From: Roseivirga pacifica
Lineage (GTDB): Bacteria > Bacteroidota > Bacteroidia > Cytophagales > Cyclobacteriaceae
Assembly (NCBI RefSeq): GCF_900111145.1
Contig: NZ_FOIR01000001.1
Coordinates: 751,501 to 815,500 of the forward strand
Reading direction: 5' to 3'
Length of the DNA stretch: 64,000 nt
In this document: positions 51,354 through 58,780 of the stretch, one piece after another
Position numbering within the stretch: the first letter of the stretch is position 1
Layout: every line of letters starts with the position of its first letter
Notes under the pieces: generated by a model
The model's input: only the letters and a program-made list of their open reading frames with translations
Databases searched by the model: none
Told to the model about the DNA's origin: nothing
Translations under genes and position numbers: made by a program

Positions 51354-53162
51354 ATGTCTGTAGCAGAAGATAAGAAATCAATCAAAGGCGGTGAGTTCAT
51401 CGTCAGAGAAACAGAAGCAAACGAAGTCTTTATTCCAGAAGAGTTTTCTGAGGAACAGAAGATGATGGCGCAAGCGTGCCAGGACTTTATCGACACGGAG
51501 ATTACTCCGAAAGTTGAGGAGATAGATTCAATGAAAGACCCTGAGCTTGTTCCAAGTATTTTCAAAAAGGCAGGGGACCTTGGCCTATTGGGCATTTCCG
51601 TTCCGGAGAATTACAACGGTATGGGCATGAGTTTCAATACGGGTATGTTGATAGCCGATATTATCGGGGCTGCTGGTTCATTTTCTACTACTTATGGAGC
51701 GCACACGGGTATTGGTACTTTGCCAATTCTGTACTACGGCAACGAAGAACAAAAGCAAAAATACCTGCCGAAACTGGCCATTGGCGAGTGGGCGGCTTGT
51801 TACTGCTTAACCGAGCCAGATGCCGGTTCTGATGCGAACTCTGGTAAAACCAAAGCGGTACTTTCAGAAGATGGAAGTCACTACAAGATCACGGGTCAGA
51901 AAATGTGGATCTCGAATGCTGGTTTTGCAGATATCTTTATCGTATTCGCTAAGATTGAAGACGACAAAAACCTGACTGCTTTTATTGTAGAGAAAGGTTT
52001 TGGCGGTATCACAATGAACGATGAGGAGAAGAAACTCGGAATCAAAGGTTCTTCTACGCGCCAAGTATTCTTTAACGATTGCGAGGTACCTGCAGAAAAT
52101 ATGCTTTCTGAGCGTGGCAACGGCTTCAAAATTGCCGTGAATATCTTGAACATAGGTCGTGTAAAGTTGGGTGCCGGAGTATTGGGTGGCTGTAGAACCA
52201 CCATTTCTCATGCCACCAACTATGCCAATGAGCGCAAGCAGTTTGGCGTGTCTATTTCAAGCTTCGGTGCCATTAAAGGCAAACTAGCTGAAATGGCTGC
52301 CAAAACTTATGTAGCCGAATCGCTTTGCTACCGTGCCGGACAAAACATTGAAGACAAGATTAACGACTTGGTTGCCGATGGAATGGACGATGCCAAAGCC
52401 AAGCTAAAAGGGGTGGAGCAATTTGCCATTGAATGTGCTATTGCAAAAATCCATGGTTCTGAAGCTTTGGATTATGTAGTAGATCAGGGCGTTCAGATAT
52501 ATGGCGGAATGGGCTACTCGGCCGATGCACCAATGGAAAGAGCCTACCGCGATGCTCGTATTGCTAGAATTTACGAAGGTACCAACGAGATTAACCGTAT
52601 GTTGATGGTGGGCATGCTTTTGAAGCGTGCCATGAAAGGCGAAATCGATATCTACGGTCCGGCAATGGATGTTTCTAAAGAACTGACTTCAGTGCCTACT
52701 TTCTCTACCATCGATAAGTCGGTGCTTTTTGCTGGTGAGAAAGAAGTGATTAAAAACTTGAAAAAGGTATTCTTAATGGTAGGTGGAAAGGCTGCCATGG
52801 CTTTGCAAGATAAGATTGAAGACGAGCAGGAAGTAATGATGAACCTTGCCGATATCTTGATTGAGGTTTACGCTTGCGAATCTGCTATGCTAAGAACAGA
52901 AAAGCTGGTAAGCCAAAAAGGCGAGGAGGCTTGTGCAGACCACATTGCCATGACGCACATCTATATGGCTGGCGCAATCGATAAGATTATAGCTGCTGCT
53001 AAAGAAGCTATTGGTTCATTCACCAAAGGCGATGAGCAAAAAGTAATGCTGATGGGCTTGAAGCGTTTCACCAAAATGGACTTAGTGAACGTAAAAGAAC
53101 TCCGCAGACAAGTAGCAGATACAATGATCGCCAAAGGCAAGTATCCGTACTTCTTCGGTTGA
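51354..53162 (+). CDS. fadE: Acyl-CoA dehydrogenase (FadE-type)
   Basis: A 602-residue FAD enzyme for the first step of beta-oxidation. It has the acyl-CoA dehydrogenase signatures ACYCLTEPDAGSDANS and QIYGGMGYSADAPMERAYRDARI, with the catalytic Glu in IYEGTNEINR (about residue 405). The extra C-terminal helical domain of about 170 residues makes it the long type found in Bacillus FadE and very-long-chain enzymes. Last gene of the fad operon; a strong terminator follows 46 bp downstream. Confidence 0.94.
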   Translation: MSVAEDKKSIKGGEFIVRETEANEVFIPEEFSEEQKMMAQACQDFIDTEITPKVEEIDSMKDPELVPSIFKKAGDLGLLGISVPENYNGMGMSFNTGMLIADIIGAAGSFSTTYGAHTGIGTLPILYYGNEEQKQKYLPKLAIGEWAACYCLTEPDAGSDANSGKTKAVLSEDGSHYKITGQKMWISNAGFADIFIVFAKIEDDKNLTAFIVEKGFGGITMNDEEKKLGIKGSSTRQVFFNDCEVPAENMLSERGNGFKIAVNILNIGRVKLGAGVLGGCRTTISHATNYANERKQFGVSISSFGAIKGKLAEMAAKTYVAESLCYRAGQNIEDKINDLVADGMDDAKAKLKGVEQFAIECAIAKIHGSEALDYVVDQGVQIYGGMGYSADAPMERAYRDARIARIYEGTNEINRMLMVGMLLKRAMKGEIDIYGPAMDVSKELTSVPTFSTIDKSVLFAGEKEVIKNLKKVFLMVGGKAAMALQDKIEDEQEVMMNLADILIEVYACESAMLRTEKLVSQKGEEACADHIAMTHIYMAGAIDKIIAAAKEAIGSFTKGDEQKVMLMGLKRFTKMDLVNVKELRRQVADTMIAKGKYPYFFG

Positions 53163-53180
53163 CCCTCTGGTGTTCGGAGA

Positions 53181-53196
53181 TCTCCCTAAAGGGAGA
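53181..53196. repeat. CCCTAAAGGG-class palindrome
   Basis: TCTCCCTAAAGGGAGA is a perfect 16-bp palindrome between the fadE stop and the operon terminator; related sequences are at 22233 and 22264. Confidence 0.6.
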
Positions 53197-53208
53197 AGTT
53201 AAAACTCA

Positions 53209-53244
53209 AGCCAACTTTCTCGAAAGAGAGAGTTGGCTTTTTTC
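53209..53244 (+). terminator. Intrinsic terminator of the fad operon
   Basis: A 13-bp stem with one wobble pair (53209-53221 with 53226-53238) closed by a GAAA loop is followed by T6. It ends the fad operon just before the defence pair. Confidence 0.9.
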
Positions 53245-53277
53245 TTTTCCTATGTTTCATCTACATATATTTAAGAA

Positions 53278-54156
53278 ATGACAGAGAGTGATATAATTGA
53301 AAACTTCAGTAACGTTAGGGCTTGGAAAAATGGAGACAGGCGAGCCCCGCATAAACCGTTGCTGATTCTTTATGCCTTAGCACAACTTCAAAAGGGTAAT
53401 AAATCCATTAGCTTTTCTGATTCAGAGGAAGAATTAAAGGAACTATTGGTTAGTTATGGAACTTCGTCTAAACCTAGACCTGAGTACCCATTTGTTCGAT
53501 TGCAAAATGACGGTATTTGGAGTGTAGACAAACCGGAATTGTTAACAAATAAATCCTCGGATCCTGGGAGACCATTTTTAATAGAGAATAATATATCCGG
53601 GGGATTTAATACTGCTCTTCTAGAGTTTTTTGATAAGCATCCAGAATCCATTTTTAAGATTGCCAATCAAGTATTGGAAGAATCCTTTCCAGACTCACTA
53701 CAAGAAGAGATTCTTAACACAGTTGGTTTAGAAGAAAACAATCAAACTGCGACTAGAAGGAAAAAGAGAGACTTGGCTTTTAGAGACAAAGTATTGATTG
53801 CATACGAATATCAGTGTGCTGTCTGTGGGTTTAATGTCAGATTGGGCCATCAACCATTGGCGTTGGAGGCGGCTCATATCAAATGGCATCAGGCCGGAGG
53901 CCCTGATGTTCAACAAAATGGTTTTGCCATGTGCTCACTTCATCATAAGTTATTTGATCTAGGGGCATTCACTATTAATAGAGATCATCAGTTGATAGTT
54001 TCAGACAGGGTAAATGGTACAGTTGGAAAAGATGAATGGCTCTTGGCTTTTCACACGAAAGAGATTAGAAAACCTCATTCTCATAGTTACCAACCAAATG
54101 ATTCTTTTCTTCAATGGCATGAAGAAGAAGTGTTTAAAGGCTATGGAAGAGACTGA
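53278..54156 (+). CDS. HNH endonuclease, probable phosphorothioate-dependent type IV restriction enzyme
   Basis: A 292-residue protein. The N-terminal part (about residues 1-150) matches the sulfur-binding-domain layout of ScoMcrA-like enzymes: the start FSNVRAWKNGDRRAPHKPLLILYAL and YPFVRLQNDGIW are hallmarks. The C-terminal HNH domain (about 165-250) has CAVC, AAHIKWH, QNGFAMCSLHHKLFD, giving His-Asn-His and a zinc-binding Cys set. Such enzymes cut DNA carrying phosphorothioate linkages. No dnd or ssp modification genes are present, as expected for a type IV enzyme. It faces a PLD-fold gene tail to tail with a 2-nt gap. Confidence 0.85.
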   Translation: MTESDIIENFSNVRAWKNGDRRAPHKPLLILYALAQLQKGNKSISFSDSEEELKELLVSYGTSSKPRPEYPFVRLQNDGIWSVDKPELLTNKSSDPGRPFLIENNISGGFNTALLEFFDKHPESIFKIANQVLEESFPDSLQEEILNTVGLEENNQTATRRKKRDLAFRDKVLIAYEYQCAVCGFNVRLGHQPLALEAAHIKWHQAGGPDVQQNGFAMCSLHHKLFDLGAFTINRDHQLIVSDRVNGTVGKDEWLLAFHTKEIRKPHSHSYQPNDSFLQWHEEEVFKGYGRD

Positions 54157-54158
54157 AA

Positions 54159-55052
54159 TTAGTATTCTGAGGAATAACAAGTATAACATTCAGGTTTTTC
54201 CATACTAGTTCTTTCTTCTTTTCCACATGAGTGGCAAAAGTTCTCTTGATATTTTGGGTTAGCATAATTAACCCATACTTGATAACAACTATAACAATAA
54301 GGCCTGTCAGTATTATAGCTGAGTTCTGTTCTACATCTTATACAATAAGCAGAGTCTTCACTTGAGGTATTCTTGACACTTTGTACCTCATATTGATCTT
54401 GATCAAATTGTCTGGCGGGTTTTGGGGATTTATCAAAGGCTACAAACTTTTCTCTATCCAAAAACTCGAAAATATTATGTTTCTCGTACTTTCTATTGCT
54501 TACTAGATCGTCAATGATATCCCATTCAGTAGTAGATCCGACATAATCCTTAGCAAGGCCTAAAAACTTCTTTTTGTAGTTGGGTCTTCTTGCAAATACC
54601 GCGTATCCATCCTTTAAAATTTTACTACTGAAATCAAAAGCGGCTAAATCGAACTTATCGTTATTACCGAGAAGACTTGATTCTCCAAGAACACCAAATT
54701 CGATATTATTCCTGAATGAAGAATCGAGCAAATTAATGCTTGTTACCAAACCGATATTTTCATTGGAATAATACTTTGCATGCAGATTAGGAATATATAC
54801 TATTCCAATGTTCGGAAAGTCTCGGAAAAATTCGAAATCCTCATAATTGAGACTTCTTGATATGTTTTCTTCATTTTTCCCAAAGCCTATTACAATTTCA
54901 ATGTCCGAATTATTCTTATGTTTTTCGAATAGCTTTTTGAAATGTTCATCTAGTCTTATGTAGGGAGAAATGATTAAAAGCCTTGATTTAGCATTGTAGA
55001 TGATATCATCTACCGCTTCTACCAATTCTTTTCCTGAAATGAATTTTGCCAT
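54159..55052 (-). CDS. PLD-fold protein with Cys-rich zinc-ribbon tail
   Basis: A 297-residue protein. The first 165 residues form a phospholipase D-like domain: LLIISPYIRLDEHFKKL opens it and the half-site HAKYYSNENIGLVTSINLLDSS carries His and Lys of the HKD motif (about residues 92-94). One HKD copy is present, so it would act as a dimer, as in PLD-type nucleases. The C-terminal 70 residues hold four CxxC-type pairs (CIRC, CYSC, CHSC, CYTC), probably two zinc ribbons that bind nucleic acid. A DNA-processing or defence role is likely; I know no named family with this combination. Confidence 0.75.
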   Translation of the reverse strand: MAKFISGKELVEAVDDIIYNAKSRLLIISPYIRLDEHFKKLFEKHKNNSDIEIVIGFGKNEENISRSLNYEDFEFFRDFPNIGIVYIPNLHAKYYSNENIGLVTSINLLDSSFRNNIEFGVLGESSLLGNNDKFDLAAFDFSSKILKDGYAVFARRPNYKKKFLGLAKDYVGSTTEWDIIDDLVSNRKYEKHNIFEFLDREKFVAFDKSPKPARQFDQDQYEVQSVKNTSSEDSAYCIRCRTELSYNTDRPYCYSCYQVWVNYANPKYQENFCHSCGKEERTSMEKPECYTCYSSEY

Positions 55053-55097
55053 GTTTATCGGAATAAAATTCTAATGGACCTAAATCAACTAAATAAT

Positions 55098-55136
55098 TAT
55101 CTAAAATCTAGCGTCTATTATCTAAAGTCTAAATAG
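55098..55136. repeat. Degenerate ATCTAA-type repeat, similar to an IVS-like arm
   Basis: TATCTAAAATCTA and TATCTAAAGTCTA are tandem near-copies. The second, with its flank, matches the end of the right arm of IVS-like element 1 at about 15 of 17 positions. It overlaps the YccF stop codon. Confidence 0.45.
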
Positions 55137-55494
55137 ACCTCCCAAACGGAGCAAAAGCTAAACCTGCTAGTTTAAAGTGTTGTAGTCCGAATGGAAAACC
55201 GATAATGGTAATGCAGAAAAATATGCCCCAAAGCATATGGGTCACGAATACCCAAAAGCCTCCAAAAAGTATCCAGATGATGTTGAGGGGGAGAGAAAGA
55301 CAGCCGCTAAGTGTTCTGCCGGGTTGTATTTCTTGCCCAAAGGGTGCAAAGCCTAAAATGGCCAGCTTAAAGCACTGAATACCGAAGGGAATTCCGACAA
55401 TTGTCATGCATAGTGCTATGCCGCCAATTATGTATTCCAGTGCGATCATCCATCCACCAAAGACAATCCACACAATATTTCCTAGTAATCTCAT
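55129..55494 (-). CDS. yccF: YccF family inner membrane protein
   Basis: A 121-residue protein made of two tandem YccF domains, each with a pair of hydrophobic helices. Each half contains the motif FGxQxFKLAxLGFAPFG (GIQCFKLAILGFAPFG and LQHFKLAGLAFAPFG), and the segment NIVWIVFGGWMIALEY is repeated as NIIWILFGGFWVFVTH. The function of the family is unknown. It is monocistronic on the minus strand. Confidence 0.9.
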   Translation of the reverse strand: MRLLGNIVWIVFGGWMIALEYIIGGIALCMTIVGIPFGIQCFKLAILGFAPFGQEIQPGRTLSGCLSLPLNIIWILFGGFWVFVTHMLWGIFFCITIIGFPFGLQHFKLAGLAFAPFGRSI

Positions 55495-55560
55495 TTGTTG
55501 TTTGGTTAACAGTTATCAGTTAATCGGAAGTTGGAGCACGTAGATTCAGACCAACTAATC

Positions 55561-56178
55561 TTAGCCCAATTCTTTATAGGCAATTACATCAAGGGCTTCA
55601 TTGTCTACTTCAAAAATTGCGGCCTTTTCCATGCCGTCTACTTCAAACTGATGGTAATACAGAGATGAGCTCCCTTCGCCTAAATTGATGCTGTAAATGG
55701 ATAGGTTAAAAAGTGCTAGTGCATCGTTTAGGCTATTGAGTGCCGTGGCCTCGTTTTGTCTGGCAAGCGTAAGCTCGGTTGGCGCATTTTCCCAGTGCTG
55801 GTTTAAAAGGCGGTCTACCTTGGCCGATTCAGTCAAATAACTGTCTACGGCATCAATCGGCAATTTTTCACTCCAACTTACCAGCTGTTTCATGTCCATT
55901 TGGCTGTTCGAAAGTGCTAGGTAACTCAGCTTGGTGCGCGTGGTATCTTGCAATATTTTCAGCGAGCTTTTTATAATCTGCTGGCCTTCTAAATACGCTT
56001 CATCAATTTTCTTCAGGTCAACCACTTTGTAGCTGTTGTAGTTGTGTGCATAATCCATTACAAAGGCGGCAATGGCATCAGCGCGTTTTTCTTCCTCAGA
56101 TCTTCTGTCGCAACTCAACAGTGCAAAAAAGGCTAACGCAAGGGCTAGCAATGCATTTTTTCTAAAAGTCTTATTCAT
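55561..56178 (-). CDS. Hypothetical lipoprotein coupled to the FtsX-type permease
   Basis: A 205-residue lipoprotein (lipobox LLSC, Cys at about residue 22) with a mostly helical mature domain. ATG 56178 starts the signal peptide and overlaps the end of the permease gene by 8 nt, so they are translationally coupled; the longer frame upstream lies inside the permease gene. No family recognised. Coupling suggests an accessory to the permease, but it could also be an unrelated passenger. Confidence 0.78.
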   Translation of the reverse strand: MNKTFRKNALLALALAFFALLSCDRRSEEEKRADAIAAFVMDYAHNYNSYKVVDLKKIDEAYLEGQQIIKSSLKILQDTTRTKLSYLALSNSQMDMKQLVSWSEKLPIDAVDSYLTESAKVDRLLNQHWENAPTELTLARQNEATALNSLNDALALFNLSIYSINLGEGSSSLYYHQFEVDGMEKAAIFEVDNEALDVIAYKELG

Positions 56179-58594
56179 AACGTAGTGTGTTCGAAGGGTT
56201 TCTGCGCGCACTTTTCAGCGTTTGGTAGCTCACTGTTACCAGTGCCACCACTATTACAATAATAGCTGATAGCCCGAAAACTACCCAACCAATAGATGTA
56301 CGGTAAGCAAAACTTTCCAGCCATCCATTCATAACAAAAAATGTTAATGGCACGCCCAAAGCAATGGCCACAAGAATCAATATTAAGTATTCGCGCGAAA
56401 GCAGCATTAAAATGGATGAAATAGAGGCGCCCAAAACTTTGCGGATGCCGATTTCTTTGGTACGCTGAATGGTGCTAAATGCCGAAAGCCCAAATAGCCC
56501 AAGGCACGAAACTACTATGGCCAGCACTGAAAATACCGAAAACACTGTTCCGAACTGATTATCCTTTTCATACTGGCGATTAAAGAAGGTGTCCAAATAG
56601 AAATAGTCCATTGGGTTGCCGGGGAAGAATGCGTCCCAATCGCTTTCAAGTTCACCTAAAAGTTGTTTGGCCTGAATGCCATCGAACTTAATGGCAATAA
56701 ACTCACGGCTGGCAGCATTGAGCCAGTAGAGAATTGGTGCCACATCATTTTTAAGCGACATCTGGTTGTAGTTGTCCACTACACCAACAACGAGTTTATC
56801 TCTGCCCGAATGCGTAATGCGTTTACCCACTGCATCTTCAGCATTTTCGAAACCCAAGAAGCGCGTTGCCGCCTCGTTCAGCATTACATTTTCCACATCG
56901 GTGGCATGCGAGCGATCAAAGTTTCTGCCGGCAACCACATCTATTTCAAAAGATGGAAAGTAGTCATAATCCACTTCCACATTATAAATGGTTTTGAAGT
57001 CTGTATTGGGTGCCTCGGCTCTTTTGGCTCCGTTGGTCCAGAATATCTCATCGCCCGGCACATTGCTCGATGTGGTAAAGGCTTCCACATTTGGGTGGTG
57101 CAATACCTGATTTTTAAAGTTGAGCATTGTGCCACGGTAAAGCGAATCTACTGCTACATAGCCTGGGCCCTGTAAAACCAATGTTTCGGCCATTTCAAAT
57201 CCTAAGTCGCGCTGCTTTAAATACTGCAATTGTTTGTAAACAATGAAGGTGCCGGAGATCAGAAAAACCGAGGCTAAAAACTGAAAGGTAACAAGGCTTT
57301 TTCTTAAGAATATGCCTTTGTGCGATGTAGTCATTTTGCCCTTTAGCGTAACGATTGGGCGGAAAGAAGAAAGCACAAAAGCAGGGTAGAGGCTCGAAAG
57401 AAAGGCTCCGGCCAAGAAAACACCAATCACCAAAAGCCAATTGCCCGAGTTGAAAATAAGTGCCAATGAGAGTGGTGCGTTGGTGAGTTGATTGAAATAC
57501 GGAAGACTTAAACTAACCAAGCCTACAGAAATAAATGCTGCCACCAAATTGACAATGATGGACTCAATGATGAATTGCCAAACCAGTTGACCCTTCATGG
57601 CGCCCATTACTTTGCGCACGCCTACTTCTTTTGCCCGCTCCATCGACTGAGAAGAAGCCAAGTTGATGTAGTTTACCCAAGCGATAATGAGAATGAAAAC
57701 GGCCAGAATACCCAAAAAGTAAACCGACTGTGCATCACCGTTTTCTTCTGGCTCCGACTCTTGCAACAGTTTCGACTTCAAGTGAATATCCGTCATGGCT
57801 TGCAGCGGAAACTCCTGTCGGTTGTTTCTTTCAGCAAACATATTGCCTCTTATTTTGTGGAGGTGCTCATCGTACTTTTTGTTGAAAGCAATCGGGTCGG
57901 TGCCCTTGGCCAATTTAACGTAGGTATTAAAGTCGTACCATCCCCAAGCTACTTCGGCCTCGTTATCGGTGGCATCTACCAGTGTTTGGTAAGAAAGTAG
58001 AATATCGAACTTGATGTGCGAATTGGAAGGCACATTTTCGATAATGCCGGTGACTATAAAGTCTTCATTGATCCACGAGCTATTCCAGCGGATGGTCTTG
58101 CCCATTGGGTTTTCATTCCCAAAATATTTAGTGGCGGCTCTTTTGGAAATTACGGCTTTGTTTGGGCCTTCAAGTGCGGTTTCTGGGTTACCTTCCACCA
58201 TTCCCCAATCGAAAAGCGTGAGCCAACTAGGGTCGGCAATTTGTAGTTTTTCTTCGCGGTAGCTAACGTCACCCTGCGAAATAAGTCCGCTTATGGGAAA
58301 GGCGCGAGCAAACTCCAGCACTTCCGGAAAGTTGTCCTTCATATCGCGGCCAACAGCCGGAACGGCCGCAGCACATTCAAAAATGGTATTGCCGTTTTGG
58401 TAGTAGTTGTACTGTACTCGGTAAATATCTTGGTAGTCGGTGTGAAATTTGTCGTAGCTCTTTTCGTAGGTCACGTACTGAAAAATGATCATACAACAGG
58501 CCATGCCCAGCGCCAAGCCGAGAATGTTGAGCACAGAAAAGGTTTTGTTTTTGACCAGGCTACGGAAAGCCGTGCGAATATAAGAGAAGAGCAT
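56171..58594 (-). CDS. MacB/FtsX-type ABC transporter permease
   Basis: An 807-residue permease with two FtsX-type halves and about eight transmembrane helices, each half with a large extracytoplasmic MacB-like domain (about residues 50-280 and 470-660). Family features: an N-terminal helix SVLNILGLALGMACCMIIFQY, the coupling motif ERAKEVGVRKVMGA after the first half and RTKEIGIRKVLGAS in the second. ATG 58594 is chosen because it begins the conserved MLFSYIRTAFRSL; the frame is open further upstream. No ATPase gene is adjacent, which is usual for the many stand-alone permeases of this type in Bacteroidota. Confidence 0.9.
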   Translation of the reverse strand: MLFSYIRTAFRSLVKNKTFSVLNILGLALGMACCMIIFQYVTYEKSYDKFHTDYQDIYRVQYNYYQNGNTIFECAAAVPAVGRDMKDNFPEVLEFARAFPISGLISQGDVSYREEKLQIADPSWLTLFDWGMVEGNPETALEGPNKAVISKRAATKYFGNENPMGKTIRWNSSWINEDFIVTGIIENVPSNSHIKFDILLSYQTLVDATDNEAEVAWGWYDFNTYVKLAKGTDPIAFNKKYDEHLHKIRGNMFAERNNRQEFPLQAMTDIHLKSKLLQESEPEENGDAQSVYFLGILAVFILIIAWVNYINLASSQSMERAKEVGVRKVMGAMKGQLVWQFIIESIIVNLVAAFISVGLVSLSLPYFNQLTNAPLSLALIFNSGNWLLVIGVFLAGAFLSSLYPAFVLSSFRPIVTLKGKMTTSHKGIFLRKSLVTFQFLASVFLISGTFIVYKQLQYLKQRDLGFEMAETLVLQGPGYVAVDSLYRGTMLNFKNQVLHHPNVEAFTTSSNVPGDEIFWTNGAKRAEAPNTDFKTIYNVEVDYDYFPSFEIDVVAGRNFDRSHATDVENVMLNEAATRFLGFENAEDAVGKRITHSGRDKLVVGVVDNYNQMSLKNDVAPILYWLNAASREFIAIKFDGIQAKQLLGELESDWDAFFPGNPMDYFYLDTFFNRQYEKDNQFGTVFSVFSVLAIVVSCLGLFGLSAFSTIQRTKEIGIRKVLGASISSILMLLSREYLILILVAIALGVPLTFFVMNGWLESFAYRTSIGWVVFGLSAIIVIVVALVTVSYQTLKSARRNPSNTLRYE

Positions 58595-58682
58595 GGTTAA
58601 GTTATTTTGAGTTAGACCTGCCCTAATATCCTTAAAATAAATGGGTTGTGAAAGTATTGCGCACTCTTCACCTAGCACCGTC

Positions 58683-58703
58683 ACCCTGAACTTGTTTCAG
58701 GGT
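58683..58703. repeat. Dispersed intergenic palindrome (ACCCTGAA class)
   Basis: Perfect 8-bp stem ACCCTGAA/TTCAGGGT with loop CTTGT, in the 186-bp gap between the permease and hexosaminidase genes. This sequence is a frequent intergenic palindrome in Bacteroidota by general knowledge. Confidence 0.6.
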
Positions 58704-58780
58704 CTGCCCAGGAAGACTAAAGGTCATTTTCTAAGTCTATCCCAATTGATGTTGAAAGGTTGATTTGTAATCGACCCTGT

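Noticed and set aside
54014-54208. Open frame on the plus strand across the HNH gene end
   Set aside because: It overlaps the well-supported HNH gene and then the PLD gene and has no recognisable protein character.
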